From Ascoidea asiatica (lineage: Eukaryota; Ascomycota; Saccharomycetes; Ascoideales; Ascoideaceae): 31,313 nt of DNA. Each line of letters starts with the position of its first letter. Within the stretch, counting starts at the first letter, position 1. Positions 20,949-31,313 of this stretch are shown here, in pieces. The notes below the pieces were generated by a model, which worked only from the letters and a program-made list of their open reading frames with translations, made no database searches and was not told the origin of the DNA. The DNA lies in contig BCKQ01000032.1 in the NCBI GenBank assembly GCA_001600695.1, positions 1-31,313 of the forward strand, given 5' to 3'. The translations under genes and the position numbers were made by a program.

Positions 20949-21268
20949 TGTTGGTAAATGCAATCTCGGTAGAGCTCTTGCCGTATTTATACATTCATTC
21001 CGTCATAACGATATTCGGGTGCACTTGCCGTTGGTCCGGATACTTACACGTAAGTAATTTTGTGTATGTTTATGTTTTAGATACGTTACATTCTAAAATG
21101 GCGGTCTGGCTTAACATTCCGGAAAGCCGGTAAGTCAGGTCTCGCTTACTGTANTTTATGGAATACTTTCAAGTACTCATATATNTTTTACAATGTACAT
21201 TTTNTTCTTTTCTTTTATGCTTTTTCTTTTTATCAACAATATTTCTAAGGTCATATTGNTTATACTAT
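20949..21268 (+). repeat. 3' LTR of element B
   Basis: About 320 bp, starting TGTTGGTAAATGCAATCTC and colinear with 11657-12057. It lacks an 80-bp block that in the 5' copy is flanked by CATA repeats (11887 and 11967), so a short-homology deletion is likely here. It also lacks the clean 17-nt hairpin and the TATAAAA. A few ambiguous bases. Confidence 0.85.
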
Positions 21269-21754
21269 CCCACGCGTCTTACAGTAAAAATCAATCAATT
21301 CCTAGTTATGTCATCTACAATGATGNCGTTTACTTTCAGTATCAAATACTTTGTTCTTTTCCANATNAGTTTTATTATCTTTTTTATCACATGACTAANT
21401 TAAAANCTAGTTGGTCCGCCGTCTATTTATTTGCAATGGCGAGATTTGACAAAAATTATCTTTTCCGCGATTTTCCGAATATTGCATCCAATTTTTGCAT
21501 TTGTTTCAAATTTTGTTTTCTCAATTGTTAACATTTTTTTTCTTCCAAATGTTGGTTGCAAATTTTGCTTTTTTTCCAAAATTTTCGTTCGTCAAAATTA
21601 TTATCAATCACTCCATAAATTAAAAAACCATTAATCTCAAATCCTCATTCAAATTAAGCGGACTAAAAAATAATTAAATAACCAATGTAAAACAACTAAA
21701 ACAAATCAACTTATATTTCCATAGTTTTATCAACAATATTATTAATCTACTATA
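21269..21754. other. AT-rich flank between element B and the next gene
   Basis: No protein family seen; the frames are Phe-rich and chance-like (21158-21634). The 3' part should carry the promoter of the gene starting at 21755. Confidence 0.45.
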
Positions 21755-22966
21755 ATGGGCTTGCCTATTTTAAATTCTGCTACTAGAAGTAAAAAGATCA
21801 GTTCTTTAAATAGAAAAAGGAATCAAGCATATAAGGGTAATAGTCAATCAAAGGACGAAAATAATGCTGAAGAACCGTCTCCAATTGCTTTGAAAGAAGA
21901 TTCAGGGTTCCCTCTAACGGAATTATTTGTTTTTTCACAAACAGAATTTTATGAGGATTCAGAGGAACGTGTGGGTAGTTCTGTAACCGAAATATGCGTC
22001 CGATCGTTTGATGAAGAAAATAAATTTGATAGAACCAGACTTCAATGTTATACTCCAGGATTTGAAGAACTATTTGAAATGCTTGAAACACCAAAAACTT
22101 TAAGAAACATATTAAGCTATCTAAATTACGACTCAAAATTGTAAGGTAATTATCAAGGAAGATATTGACTCAGAACCTACAAACATCAAACATTTTCTTG
22201 TTATTTTAGCTATTAATAGGCTACCTCATGGTTGTTTTATTTTGATAGTACAAATCAAAGTTCAATCAGTATAAAAGTTAGTTAGATGATCACCCTTTAC
22301 GAGGCTACCAAAGTGAGAACAGTTGAATCGGTAGTTGAAAACAATTCGCTTGAATCTACTATTGCTTTTCAAAGATTATTGGTCAAGATGCTTCACACTG
22401 ATTTCATTTTAAATCCCTACTTCGGTGTATTTAATATTCAAGGACAAATTGTTATCTGTATTGTATCATATTGCAATTACTTTGAATTTAAATCATACTG
22501 CTGTAATAAAAATTATTATCTCTATATTAGAGTTTTCGTAAGGAATATCAAATTTTATACGATCATGCAAAATATCAAAGGTCAAAGGGCTCAATCTGCC
22601 AAACAATTCGAAGGTTTGATTGCCTTGAATGAGTCAGAAGAAACCCCTTATGATTCAAAATTCATCTCAACTTTGGTATATTATTACTTATTTAATACTG
22701 ATAAAGTTTGTAAGAAGTTAGTTAAAGCCAATTCAATTACACCCACTCACTTATCAAGCTACAAATTTATTAACTCCCAATTAAGATATTTGAGAAATTA
22801 TAAATCTTCAGGTATTGAAACCTCTACTTTGGTCATTTATGCACTCAATATGCATGATGTTATTATGGCTAATTTTCTTGTTAATAAGTTTAGTTATAAA
22901 AAAATGACTTTCGCTATCTATCTAAGAAATGTCACTACCATGGGGCGATTCGTAAATATAGTTTAA
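21755..22966 (+). pseudogene. Unrecognised gene, broken in two places
   Basis: Starts MGLPILNSATRSKK (ATG 21755, context ACTATAATGG). The first 130 codons hold a basic N-terminus and an acidic Ser/Glu-rich part. After the stop at 22142-22144, coding-like sequence continues in another frame (VIIKEDIDSEPTNIKHFL, LAINRLPHGCFILIV) to about 22275, then shifts again into the open frame 22286-22966, which ends MTFAIYLRNVTTMGRFVNIV. Intact length would be close to 400 residues. The last part is rich in Tyr, Leu and Asn and looks globular; no catalytic motif is visible. It may be a host gene or a Gag-like or accessory protein of another element. Confidence 0.5.
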
Positions 22967-23120
22967 AGGGCTGTTTTCTGGCATCGAAGATAGAGTCTTT
23001 CACCCACCTGACTTTCCTCTACTACTAGGACTGAAAAAATCCTCTTTAAATTTAAATTTAATGCTATCGGCAAAATCAAACATAGGTACAATTATAGATC
23101 TTGATTAATCTAGCTAACTC

Positions 23121-23156
23121 ATTTCAGGTATATATATATATATATATATATGAAAT
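23121..23156. repeat. (TA)11 within a palindrome
   Basis: ATTTCA, GG, eleven TA units, then TGAAAT: a self-complementary 36-bp tract that could form a cruciform. Confidence 0.85.
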
Positions 23157-23177
23157 AATCTTCTGAAATTATCAATT

Positions 23178-23875
23178 TCAAAAACCTTGGGAAATAAATG
23201 TATTCCAGTAACCAACCCGATAGCAATAGCAATAATAATAATAGCGATGACAAGCAAATATACATGGGCCCATTAACTTTATATCAAAACTTAACTCTTC
23301 AAATCTATAAACATAAATTCTAATCGATCCTTTTCCAAAAGAAACTGTTTTTATAAATTTTGTTTTGTCACTGGTAAAAATTTTTAATAAATTATTTTCT
23401 TTCAATTTGTCATATTGTTGATCGACTAAGCATGTTTTTACGGTTGACTTTAAGCCATTTTCTCTAACTCTAATAGCATCAATTTCTGTTTATACGATAT
23501 ACTCAAACTTATTATATTCACATGGGTTTTAAAATTCACATTAGCGTCCAAATTGAATTGATCTTGGCTACATTTTCAGTCACTCGCCACTACTATTGCA
23601 AAGTATTTTGAATTATTTGGAATTATATTATTTCAGTTAACTTATTAGTGGCTACAATAAACTTTATGGATTGGATCAAGTTCTTCAAGTCATTGTTGAG
23701 TGTTTTTTTTAGGTAAGTTGGTTTCATTCATTTGTTGAACCTATTGTATCTTCATATACTCTATAAAACTTTTCAGATTGATTTCATTCTATGCCCACTT
23801 TTTCTATAAAATCAATATCACTAGCTTCTTTAATTTTATAATTTCATTCAATTTAACCTCTAATGCATTATCCTC
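23178..23875 (-). pseudogene. Traces of a heavily decayed gene, family unknown
   Basis: Read on the minus strand, several segments have protein-like composition in a consistent order, interrupted by stops: LKEASDIDFIEKVGIE, SEKFYRVYEDTIGSTNE, LEELDPIHKVYCSH, IIPNNSKYFAIVVASD, KCSQDQFNLDANVNF, then the longer stretch TEIDAIRVRENGLKSTVKTC continuing to VSFGKGSIRIYVYRF and ending at 23178. Stops include TGA, TAA and TAG. Weaker coding-like text continues upstream to about 24480. No domain was recognised. It could be a transposase remnant given the neighbourhood, but that is only context. Confidence 0.35.
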
Positions 23876-25997
23876 ATATTATGGTGTTTCCTTTTTCAAC
23901 TAATTTAATTTTGGCTTACTCAATTGAGTACGTAAAGAACTAACTCGACATGTTGTTGAAGTTTATTTTGAAACCAATCAAAGGTCCAACTGGCAATGAA
24001 TTTAGGACCAATGTTAAAACCAGGAAAGAAAAGTTACTAAATATACAATTATTTTTTCTATTTTAATTTGTGTAAAATAATTCTAGAATTAATTCTGTAT
24101 TCAGACCTAATGCTTGAAGGTAATTTATATAAATTATAAGGCTGAACTGTTTCCAACGATAAAAAATTTTATGGATTTAAATTATTGTGTAATTAAGCCA
24201 CATTATTGCTTCTTCTATTAAGATGATTGATTGTTCTGAAAACACTTTTATATTAACCTTTAATAATTTGCGGAGTCTGATTCTATAAATGTAAATGATA
24301 AATAGAAAGCCTTAAACGATTTTAAGACCAATTTTTTGAGTTATTGTTGAAAAGTCAATTTTCAAAATATGTTTCTATATTTCATATTTTACGAATAATT
24401 AAAATGTAAGCATTGCAGGCTAAATATTACCATCAAACCATTATAAATTACTATTGAGAACTTTGTTTCTGGATTAAAGGATCCTATTTATTAGGAAAAC
24501 TTTTTATTCCTATTCATTTATTCAGCCTTATTTTGATTTTCTATTTGAAAATTCTTCCATTTCAATTGATCAACTCTTCTACTTAATAAGATTGAAATTA
24601 ATGATATCATAATTTATAAGAACTAGATTGCTTTTTAGCAGGATAATAAACTAATTATAAAACAATAATAAAATTATGAAAAAAAGATGAGAAAAATATG
24701 GGAAAAAAGATTATAAAATCATGATAAAATCACAAAAGTGTGTTTTTTTTTTTTATTTCAACTTTATTAATTCTTTTCACATTTCCCAAACTCAATATGT
24801 ATTATATTTAAATTTTTTTAATTTAATTTTATTAAATGCAATTTAGATTACCATTGTTTATAATATCTGTCCATTTTTTAGAAGCCTTAAAATTAAGTTT
24901 GAGATACAACTAAAATAGATTAAATTCAATACTAAGGACTTTAATTGAATTACAGTTTAAAAATAATTATTGTCCTGATATCCTAATAAGTGTTAAAGAT
25001 TATTAATATTTTCAATTGGAAGTTTTGATTTGCTGACTTGTTTGGAATGATCTAATGAAGGGAAAAGGATGAGTTTAATTTTTAATAATCTGTAAGTTAG
25101 GCTTTGAGTCGGAACATCATCTTAGTCGTTAGTAAAATATTTGAAATACTTGAAATTAAAAAGAAAGGAAAAATAATAGTAATAATATTATAGAAAATCA
25201 CAGTAATAATGGATTTTAGAGCAACTAAAGACAAGGACAAATAGAATTTTAAAGATGGATAAGTTATTGTCAATTTTCTTTTTTTAATTTAACAAATCTC
25301 TCACTATAGAAATGTAGTTAAAATTGTTCATTTATTATCATTATCACTTATTCTTAGTGATTAATTAATTAATTGGTTAATTGGTTAAATGATGGATTGA
25401 TTAATTAGGTTTGTTCATTGAGAAAATCAGTTTCGAATTTTCAAAAAAGTTTTTCAAAAATGTTGTTAGAAACTGAGCTTAAATATCAATGATATAAATC
25501 TGATTATACTTTATCATACTCACAAGAAATCCATGACATTCAAAAATATTAATAAAATAAATAAGAATCCTTAAACATAAATTGGGTTAGAATAATATTT
25601 TTTTAAAGTTGCTTAATATTCAATCTTGATTATATGAGATTGAAAAATCAGATGGATTTACTTTCATGTTACATTTCCTTTTTTAATTTCTGAAACTGCA
25701 AACTCCAAAGGTAGAGATAATAGTTTCTCGTTTTTTGTATTAATTTATTCAAAAGAAAANTTGTATTGTCAATTAAAATAAGAAATCTGAAGAAAGAGAA
25801 ATTAAAAAAGATTTTCATTTNAATTTGAAAATATTCTGNTTAGCAATTTNATCAACTTTTAATTANTNGTTAATGGNGAATCCAAACAAGGATAAAGAAT
25901 TGTTCTTAGAACTAAAAGGATGGTATTACATAGTAAATTGCAACTTTTGGATGCTGAAAATCTGATTTGAAATGACAAAATTATTTTATTAAAATAG
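23876..25997. other. AT-rich DNA with no recognised gene
   Basis: No clear ORF. Minus-strand frames at about 23900-24480 are longer than expected in places but hydrophobic and full of stops, possibly an upstream part of the decayed gene. A short degenerate tandem TTAATTGG-like repeat lies at about 25360-25408, and ambiguous bases cluster at 25760-25877. Confidence 0.4.
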
Positions 25998-28099
25998 TTA
26001 ACTTAATTCTTTATTTAAATTAGAGGATTGGGATATGTTAGAAACTATAAAATTTAATGGCGGATTTTGAAGCTCTTGATAGTTAATTATATCAACTAAC
26101 TTTTTATTATTTTCTTTCTCATTTTTCAAAATTAAATTTTTTTCTGCTTCTATTGAAATATTCTCTTTTATTAGATTAGCTATCACATTATTTTTTTCTT
26201 TGAATTAATTTTATTTCCCTTCAAGTTCCAAACTGAAATTTAATACTTTTTAATTTAATTTTTCTTTTTTATCCATTCTTTTTTTCAATTCCATTAGTTT
26301 ATTAAGCACATTATGATGTGAAAGATTCCTAGTTCCTTATGTGTTTAATAATGAATCGAAACCTGTTTCAGCAGCTTTGGGATCCAACCTTGAAATCCCA
26401 AGATGCACGGTTTCAATTATTGATGCTAAATATTGGATTGGTTCCTTGATTCCAAAGTAGAACAATGAAAACAAATTGCATGTACCAATTCGCTAAACTG
26501 CTTAATTGGAATAGAACTAGTTTTTTGGTTTTCCATAAATAAGTTTTTTATTTCCATTGACGAATTTTTTATAGGAGATGAACAATAAAATTTTGTAAAC
26601 ATATTATATTTGCTTCTCATAAATTTGTTTTGTTCATTTTTCATAAGAATTTCTATATCTTTAAAACACATATTAACAAAATGATGATAAGAAAAAAGAA
26701 GATTTGTAGATTTTGTTGAATTTGCAGAAGATAAAATGTGTTTTATATTGCCCAGGTTAATGAATATAAAAAAATAATTATTATTTTCTAAATTTAATTT
26801 GGTGTCATTTGAATTTTAAAAATATTCAGCTCCCATTAATTCTAAAATATATAAAATTAAATAGGGATTAGTATCTTGAATACTTTCTAATTTAAGGTTA
26901 TGTTGAACAATTTGGACTGTTGAAGATATGTTTTTGATTTGATTATTTATTCTAGATTCTTTTATATGCAATGGCGAATATCCACTTTTTGAAAATGATT
27001 TTTGAATTGAACCTAATTTTATCTTTGTTCTTCTCATTTCGAATAAATTTAAAAATATTAACGCTGTTGTAATTTGAAGACACTTTACCCCAACAAGACT
27101 TTAGAATAAGACAGTAATTCACATCTAAAGGTTGTGCAAAACTAGAGCTACGTTGTGGTAGTAGAAATAAAATCACTTTCTTTTCAATTGCTAACTGTAT
27201 AACAGGAACAGTTGTATGACTTTCATGACAATCAAATAACCTGTAGATTAAATTCGGAGTCATCTTGTTTTTTTGACTCAGCTTGGGAAACAAAATCGTT
27301 AACCCAGGATTCATAAATTTCGCTTTTAATCAATCCTGATTTTGTTTTGTAAATAAACCATTTGTGTTGATCAAGAAACAACTTCCCAACGTTTTAGACG
27401 CTCATGGTGCTTGATGGATTTTTGAAAATAATATGTGGATAANGCTGGTATCCATTAGCAGCAATACATTCAATAACTGTTGTTATCGGCCCTTGCGGAG
27501 CTGCAAAAGATATGGTGCAATTNANAANATAACTATTTAGTTTTTGATCTATTTTATTTCCACACTNATCAACNTTGTATAAATTGTAATGTTNGATTTT
27601 GTATTGGCTTACCNCTGAATTAAAATATTTAAAAAATGATGTTATCTGCTGTTTGTTAATGGCTCTGAATCTACCCTTTTCCATTGTAACTGTTTTTGAT
27701 AGTTTAACAGAATTTTTGTTATTTGGATTTAAAAACTTTCTGAAGTAATCATTAGTTAAGCTCACATTAATGTCTTCTTTTTTTAAAATTGTTTTGAAAA
27801 GAATCAGGGTATCTGATAGCCTTAAAAATTTACTAAAATGCTCAAAACAATTGATAATGTCCACCACATTCTATGAAAAATGATCAGCAATTTTTCTTTT
27901 GTTTATTCGCTTTTTTTTTCATGAAGGTGAATTGGGATATTTCATTTTTTTGTAAAAAGTGGAAGCAGATAAATCGTATTGTTCTAAGATACTTTTTATG
28001 CTTCGATTTTCACCTGTGGCCTGGCAATGCTTAAACTCATTAATAGCATCTTGGTATCTTTTGATTTTATCAAGTTTTTCTGTTTTTTGGAGTTGCCAT
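25998..28099 (-). pseudogene. pogo/Fot1-type transposase (DDE_1), broken
   Basis: Cut-and-paste transposase of the Tc1/mariner superfamily, pogo branch. From the N-terminus: a psq-like helix-turn-helix (about 27930-28080, RYQDAINEF ... SIKSILEQYDLSASTFYKKM), then ITTVIECIAANGYQ.YPHIIFK (about 27415-27485), matching ..TVLECI.ADG...PP.IIFKG. A possible first catalytic Asp lies in YxVDxCG near 27570. Catalytic Asp2 is at 27231-27233 (RLFDCHESH) and Asp3 at 27123-27125 (FAQPLDV), exactly 36 codons apart. SGYSPLHI at about 26968-26992 matches the GI.PF motif after the core. The C-terminal third (26816-25998) is Lys/Asn/Glu-rich and probably coiled coil. Breaks include stops near 27868 and 27914, loss of frame at 27394, and shifts near 26820 and 26420. 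Terminal inverted repeats were not found. Confidence 0.87.
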
Positions 28100-29497
28100 T
28101 GTTTTTTTCTTTATTTTACAGTAAAAGTTTCAGATGATTCTTTGTTGTTGATATAGGAATTTAAGTATTTTTCATTTGACTTTTAGCGTACTTAAAAATC
28201 AAATAGGATTGGGGATTACGTGTTATTGTCATAATTTTTCAGGATATGCGTACGCGTCCACGAACCTTGAACATTCGGTTTTTTGAGGAAAAATTGAAAT
28301 ATACCACGTGGTATAAGACTTTATCGTACCAGAAAACACCCCTTTTAATCTATTTACGAATCGCCACATGGTATATCAATATTGATGCAATATCTATGTG
28401 TGAGGTTATTTATAAATCATATAATTATTGTTCAGATTATGATACTATTGCTGAAACTTATCCCTTAGATGCTGGTTATATTGCATATACCGGGCTCTTT
28501 GCTGTTTGGTTTTGTCTGTATTAATATAAATATCCGTATTAATTCCGTGTTTGTATTTCAATCTGTTTTTTGAATTATTACTTTTCATGTAAAAAATCGA
28601 TCCATCACATTTCAAATTATTATTTACAAAGTTATTAAGTTTACTTTTAATTTTAATACAAATTTATTAATCCAAAATTACTAAAAATCATCAAAGAAAC
28701 ATAAAAACAGAAAAANCANAAAANAATTTTCTTTCTATTATACTATTTAACTCAACTACTTTTTCANTATCTACCAANCATNAATTCGTTTTTAAAAATC
28801 AACAAATAAATTNCAATTTTCTTTCTACTTTTTTCTTAGATTGTTTACTTTCCCTCTTATTGTCAATTTATTACAAATTNAAAATTATTATTTTTTGAAT
28901 NCTTTTTCTACTTTACAACTCAATATTTTATAATGTATAACTTCTGTTTCAAATAATCAGGTATTTGACTAAGAAATATTTATAACAAATATATTGAATT
29001 TTTCAAATCAATTATTTATTTAGAAATATAAGCATCTAGGTACTGAACACTGTCATTACACGGGAAAGTTACTAGTGCTGATAATATCGACTAATATAGA
29101 AGTGGGTGTTTTTACATATCGCATGATTAATATTATCCTCAGAAATAAAAAATTAGTGAGATTTTAGACAAAACTATCAATAAAAAATATAAAAACTTTA
29201 TTCCCAAAGGCAATAAAACAATAAGCACATTTCTTTTGTTGCCCACTAAACGCTAACTTACAAAAAGAAATTAAATCAATCAATAACAACTATTAAGATG
29301 AAATTGAAAACCTATCACCATTAGTATTATCGCAGTGACCAATATACCAACAAGTTTCTAAAAACGCTTAACTAAAAAATAAAAATATTTGATAGAGCAA
29401 ATATAAATATAAAACATTGTATTCTCATACAGTAACCAACCAGTGAAACACCCAATTAAGTAGGTCTAAAAATATATCTATATTAAAAAGCTCAACA
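28100..29497. other. Mostly non-coding DNA between two decayed genes
   Basis: Contains a 92-codon frame at 28246-28524 with no recognised motif, a CACGTG palindrome, and a low-quality, very AT-rich stretch (28700-28910) with ambiguous bases. The 3' end is probably the promoter of the gene starting at 29498: TATAAATATAAAA-like sequence lies about 90 bp upstream of that ATG. Confidence 0.45.
28300..28315. promoter_or_regulatory. 16-bp perfect palindrome with a CACGTG core
   Basis: TATACCACGTGGTATA. A related half, CCACATGGTATA, lies at 28364-28375. CACGTG is the binding core of many fungal bHLH factors, but its position beside the pogo-like element could also make it part of a transposon end. 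Confidence 0.4.
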
Positions 29498-31167
29498 ATG
29501 CCATCACTCACTATTATTCGGAATCGATTTGTGCTTCCTCTAGATCCCCAGTTAGAGATTGATACCTTTGATATATTCAAAACATTGGACAACTTAGATC
29601 TCGCGATTTGTAGCCCCGAATTATTATCTGAGAATCATTCAAGTTTCATGGCCTATGGGCTAGCAGACAAATAAATGTATAAACTCAAAAGAATTAAACA
29701 TTCTGGCACTATGCCTAACAAACAAGTAAACAAACATTCTTTGTGGATTTCATGTTTACGCATTTCATCCTTTGTCTCCGTTAATAAGAAATATCCTATC
29801 AACAGTCCTAAAAATACATTTTCCCGCCCGTCTCAGTTTCATCAACATCGCAGATCTAAAACTATTTCACCGTTTGGAGCAGTCATCCCAATTCTTATTA
29901 GCCAAAATCATTGGATTTTACTACGGATTCCGATTGTTCAAGCTTCAACCAAAACTAAAATCAATATTTTCAATTTTTTAATGAACCCATCATTATAGAA
30001 GTTGAGATTAAGAAGCTTATTAAAAATAGTTTTATAACTATTACAAATTCAAAAAGTTTATTTATTGCGTGCGTACCCCTACTGGGATTTAAACAAAATG
30101 GCAGTTGGTCTTGTGGTGTTTTCAGTTATATCAGAATGTGAAAATAGTGGCAGGCTAGTCCAATAATATCATAACTGTTAATTTGCAAACAATTGTTAAA
30201 TGCATGAACAGTTAAAAACTCATGAAGGGTCAGAATCAAATGGGATCGATTTTTGGAAATAATAAATATGAGTGGCAAAATATCTGTCATTATTTTTCAA
30301 ATAAACTTCTGTCGGTTACTAAAAATCTGTTTTTTTTTGGTACACCGAAATCTAATCAATTGAGTCTTTTTTCAGAACAATCAAAAGTGTTAAACATAAG
30401 CTTAGAAGTTATTTCGGACGTAGAGGTAACGGAAATTTTGAAAATAAAACAAAAGATACGGATTCGAGAGTCGAACTTCAACGTTAACGAGTAAGGATTT
30501 TGACTGTACTAATATCGGAGAAACTAGTAATTCAATATCAGCTCACAGTTTGTACCTTAAAAGAAGAAATAGTGAGCAAAGTACAGACAATGATACCATG
30601 AGAGGCAATGCACCAGTAAAAAGGGTTCAATCCATGGGTTTTGGTCCTAATACTAGTTGAAAATATGTCGAAGGCCAAAGCAGATCATTCGAGTAACCAA
30701 AAGTGTATTATGAGGCAACAGCCTTGGATAATTCGTTATTAAAAAAGTATAAGTTGATTCAACACAAATGCACTTTAGATTTCTACATGCAAAGTTATAT
30801 TATTCCATATATGAAAATTCCTGTCGATCCAATTGAGATTATTTTAAATGTAATTTCTATAGACCAGGAAGCAAAATCCTTTTTATTGAACACACAAATT
30901 GAGGTTACGAAACAATTTTCTGATCTGGCAAAAACAAATGGGAAACTTAGTTTTGACGCTGTCAAAGACTCTATGATTTCCTTATTAAAATCGTGGTACA
31001 GTTTGGACAAATACACCAATATGATCACACTACCTTTTCAAAACAAGCTTCAAAATGCTGTCATTGGTAATAAAATTTCCAGACTTAATAGAAACTATTT
31101 TGTGAAAAGATTACAAAGCAACTTTATAATAAATCTATTAGAAAACGGGAAGAACCACTTTACCTAA
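29498..31167 (+). pseudogene. Ulp1-like (C48) cysteine protease gene, decayed
   Basis: Ulp1 proteases cut SUMO-type precursors; related C48 domains also occur in several DNA transposon groups. The start is ATG 29498 (MPSLTIIRNR, context CTCAACAATG), with one TAA at 29672 and then open frame to 29998. It includes VIPILISQNHWILLRI, the block around the catalytic His. After a +1 shift near 29980 the frame reads GFKQNGSWSCGVFSYI (about 30091-30138): oxyanion Gln and catalytic Cys spaced Q-x5-C, with His to Cys about 68 residues, as in Ulp1. The Asp position may be Asn (NIFNF). Coding-like sequence continues through 30222-30494 and 30703-31167 with more stops, giving a C-terminal part of about 330 residues of unknown fold. 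Either a decayed transposon protein or a decayed host Ulp-like gene. Confidence 0.55.
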
Positions 31168-31313
31168 TTTTTCCAGATCCTANTATAACTGCAAATATTA
31201 TCTTTTTTTTTACAAATTTAAATTCAACTGTCAGCTAACAGTAGTAAGGGATCTGTAATGGATAGGTCTATCTAGATGATATTTAATATTGTAAAAGTAT
31301 TTATTGAAGCTAT

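Larger units (their letters stand above)
11657..21268 (+). mobile_element. Ty3/gypsy LTR retrotransposon B with nested insertion
   Basis: Two direct repeats, 11657-12057 and 20949-21268, start TGTTRGTAAAT and enclose a plus-strand gag-pol in gypsy order. The interval is about 9.6 kb, or about 8.6 kb without the nested 1,040-bp element in RT. LTR divergence and many coding lesions point to an old insertion. No target-site duplication is visible: five bases before are TGAGC, and CCCAC follows. The pol region differs clearly in sequence from element A, so B is a different gypsy family. Unusually, more than 2 kb lies between the truncated integrase and the 3' LTR, holding hairpin repeats and an extra ORF. 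Confidence 0.85.

Noticed and set aside
28246-28524. 92-codon ORF as a real gene
   Set aside because: No motif, no homologous neighbour and no sign of coding continuation; kept only as a mention in the intergenic entry.

Overview
The window is AT-rich eukaryotic DNA made almost entirely of decayed transposable elements. Gene families seen are two Ty3/gypsy (Metaviridae-type) LTR retrotransposons, a piggyBac-type transposase, a pogo/Fot1-type transposase and a Ulp1-like (C48) protease gene. The long asparagine runs in both Gag proteins, the apparent lack of introns and the AT bias suggest a fungus or another small, AT-rich eukaryote. The sequence alone does not name the species. No host housekeeping gene, rRNA, tRNA or CRISPR array was recognised.

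Layout. 1-6343: gypsy element A (plus strand), gag-protease-RT-RNase H-integrase and its 3' LTR; the 5' LTR lies outside the window. 6344-8039: a piggyBac-like transposase pseudogene that starts at the LTR edge, so element A probably landed inside it. 8699-10216 (minus): an unrecognised gene with a Ser/Thr/Asn-rich head. 11657-21268: gypsy element B, bounded by two LTRs (401 and about 320 bp). It has a 70-bp tandem repeat in the leader and a broken gag-pol. A 1,040-bp insertion, probably a solo LTR, splits its RT and is flanked by AAGAA target duplications. Integrase stops at about 18855, before its catalytic Glu and C-terminal domain. Then come T-rich 30-bp hairpin repeats and an extra unrecognised ORF (19248-20232) before the 3' LTR. 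21755-22966: another unrecognised broken gene. 23178-23875 (minus): traces of a decayed gene. 25998-28099 (minus): pogo-like transposase with an N-terminal helix-turn-helix and D35D spacing. 29498-31167: a decayed gene with a Ulp1-like His...Gln-x5-Cys signature.

The region is a nested transposon graveyard. Almost every coding stretch has in-frame stops and frameshifts, and several catalytic residues are replaced. Single ambiguous bases and homopolymer-associated frameshifts mean that some breaks could be sequencing errors. The least explained parts are the extra ORF inside element B, the two orphan genes flanking element B, and the C48-like gene. I found no evidence for a functional new system, but these four deserve a search.
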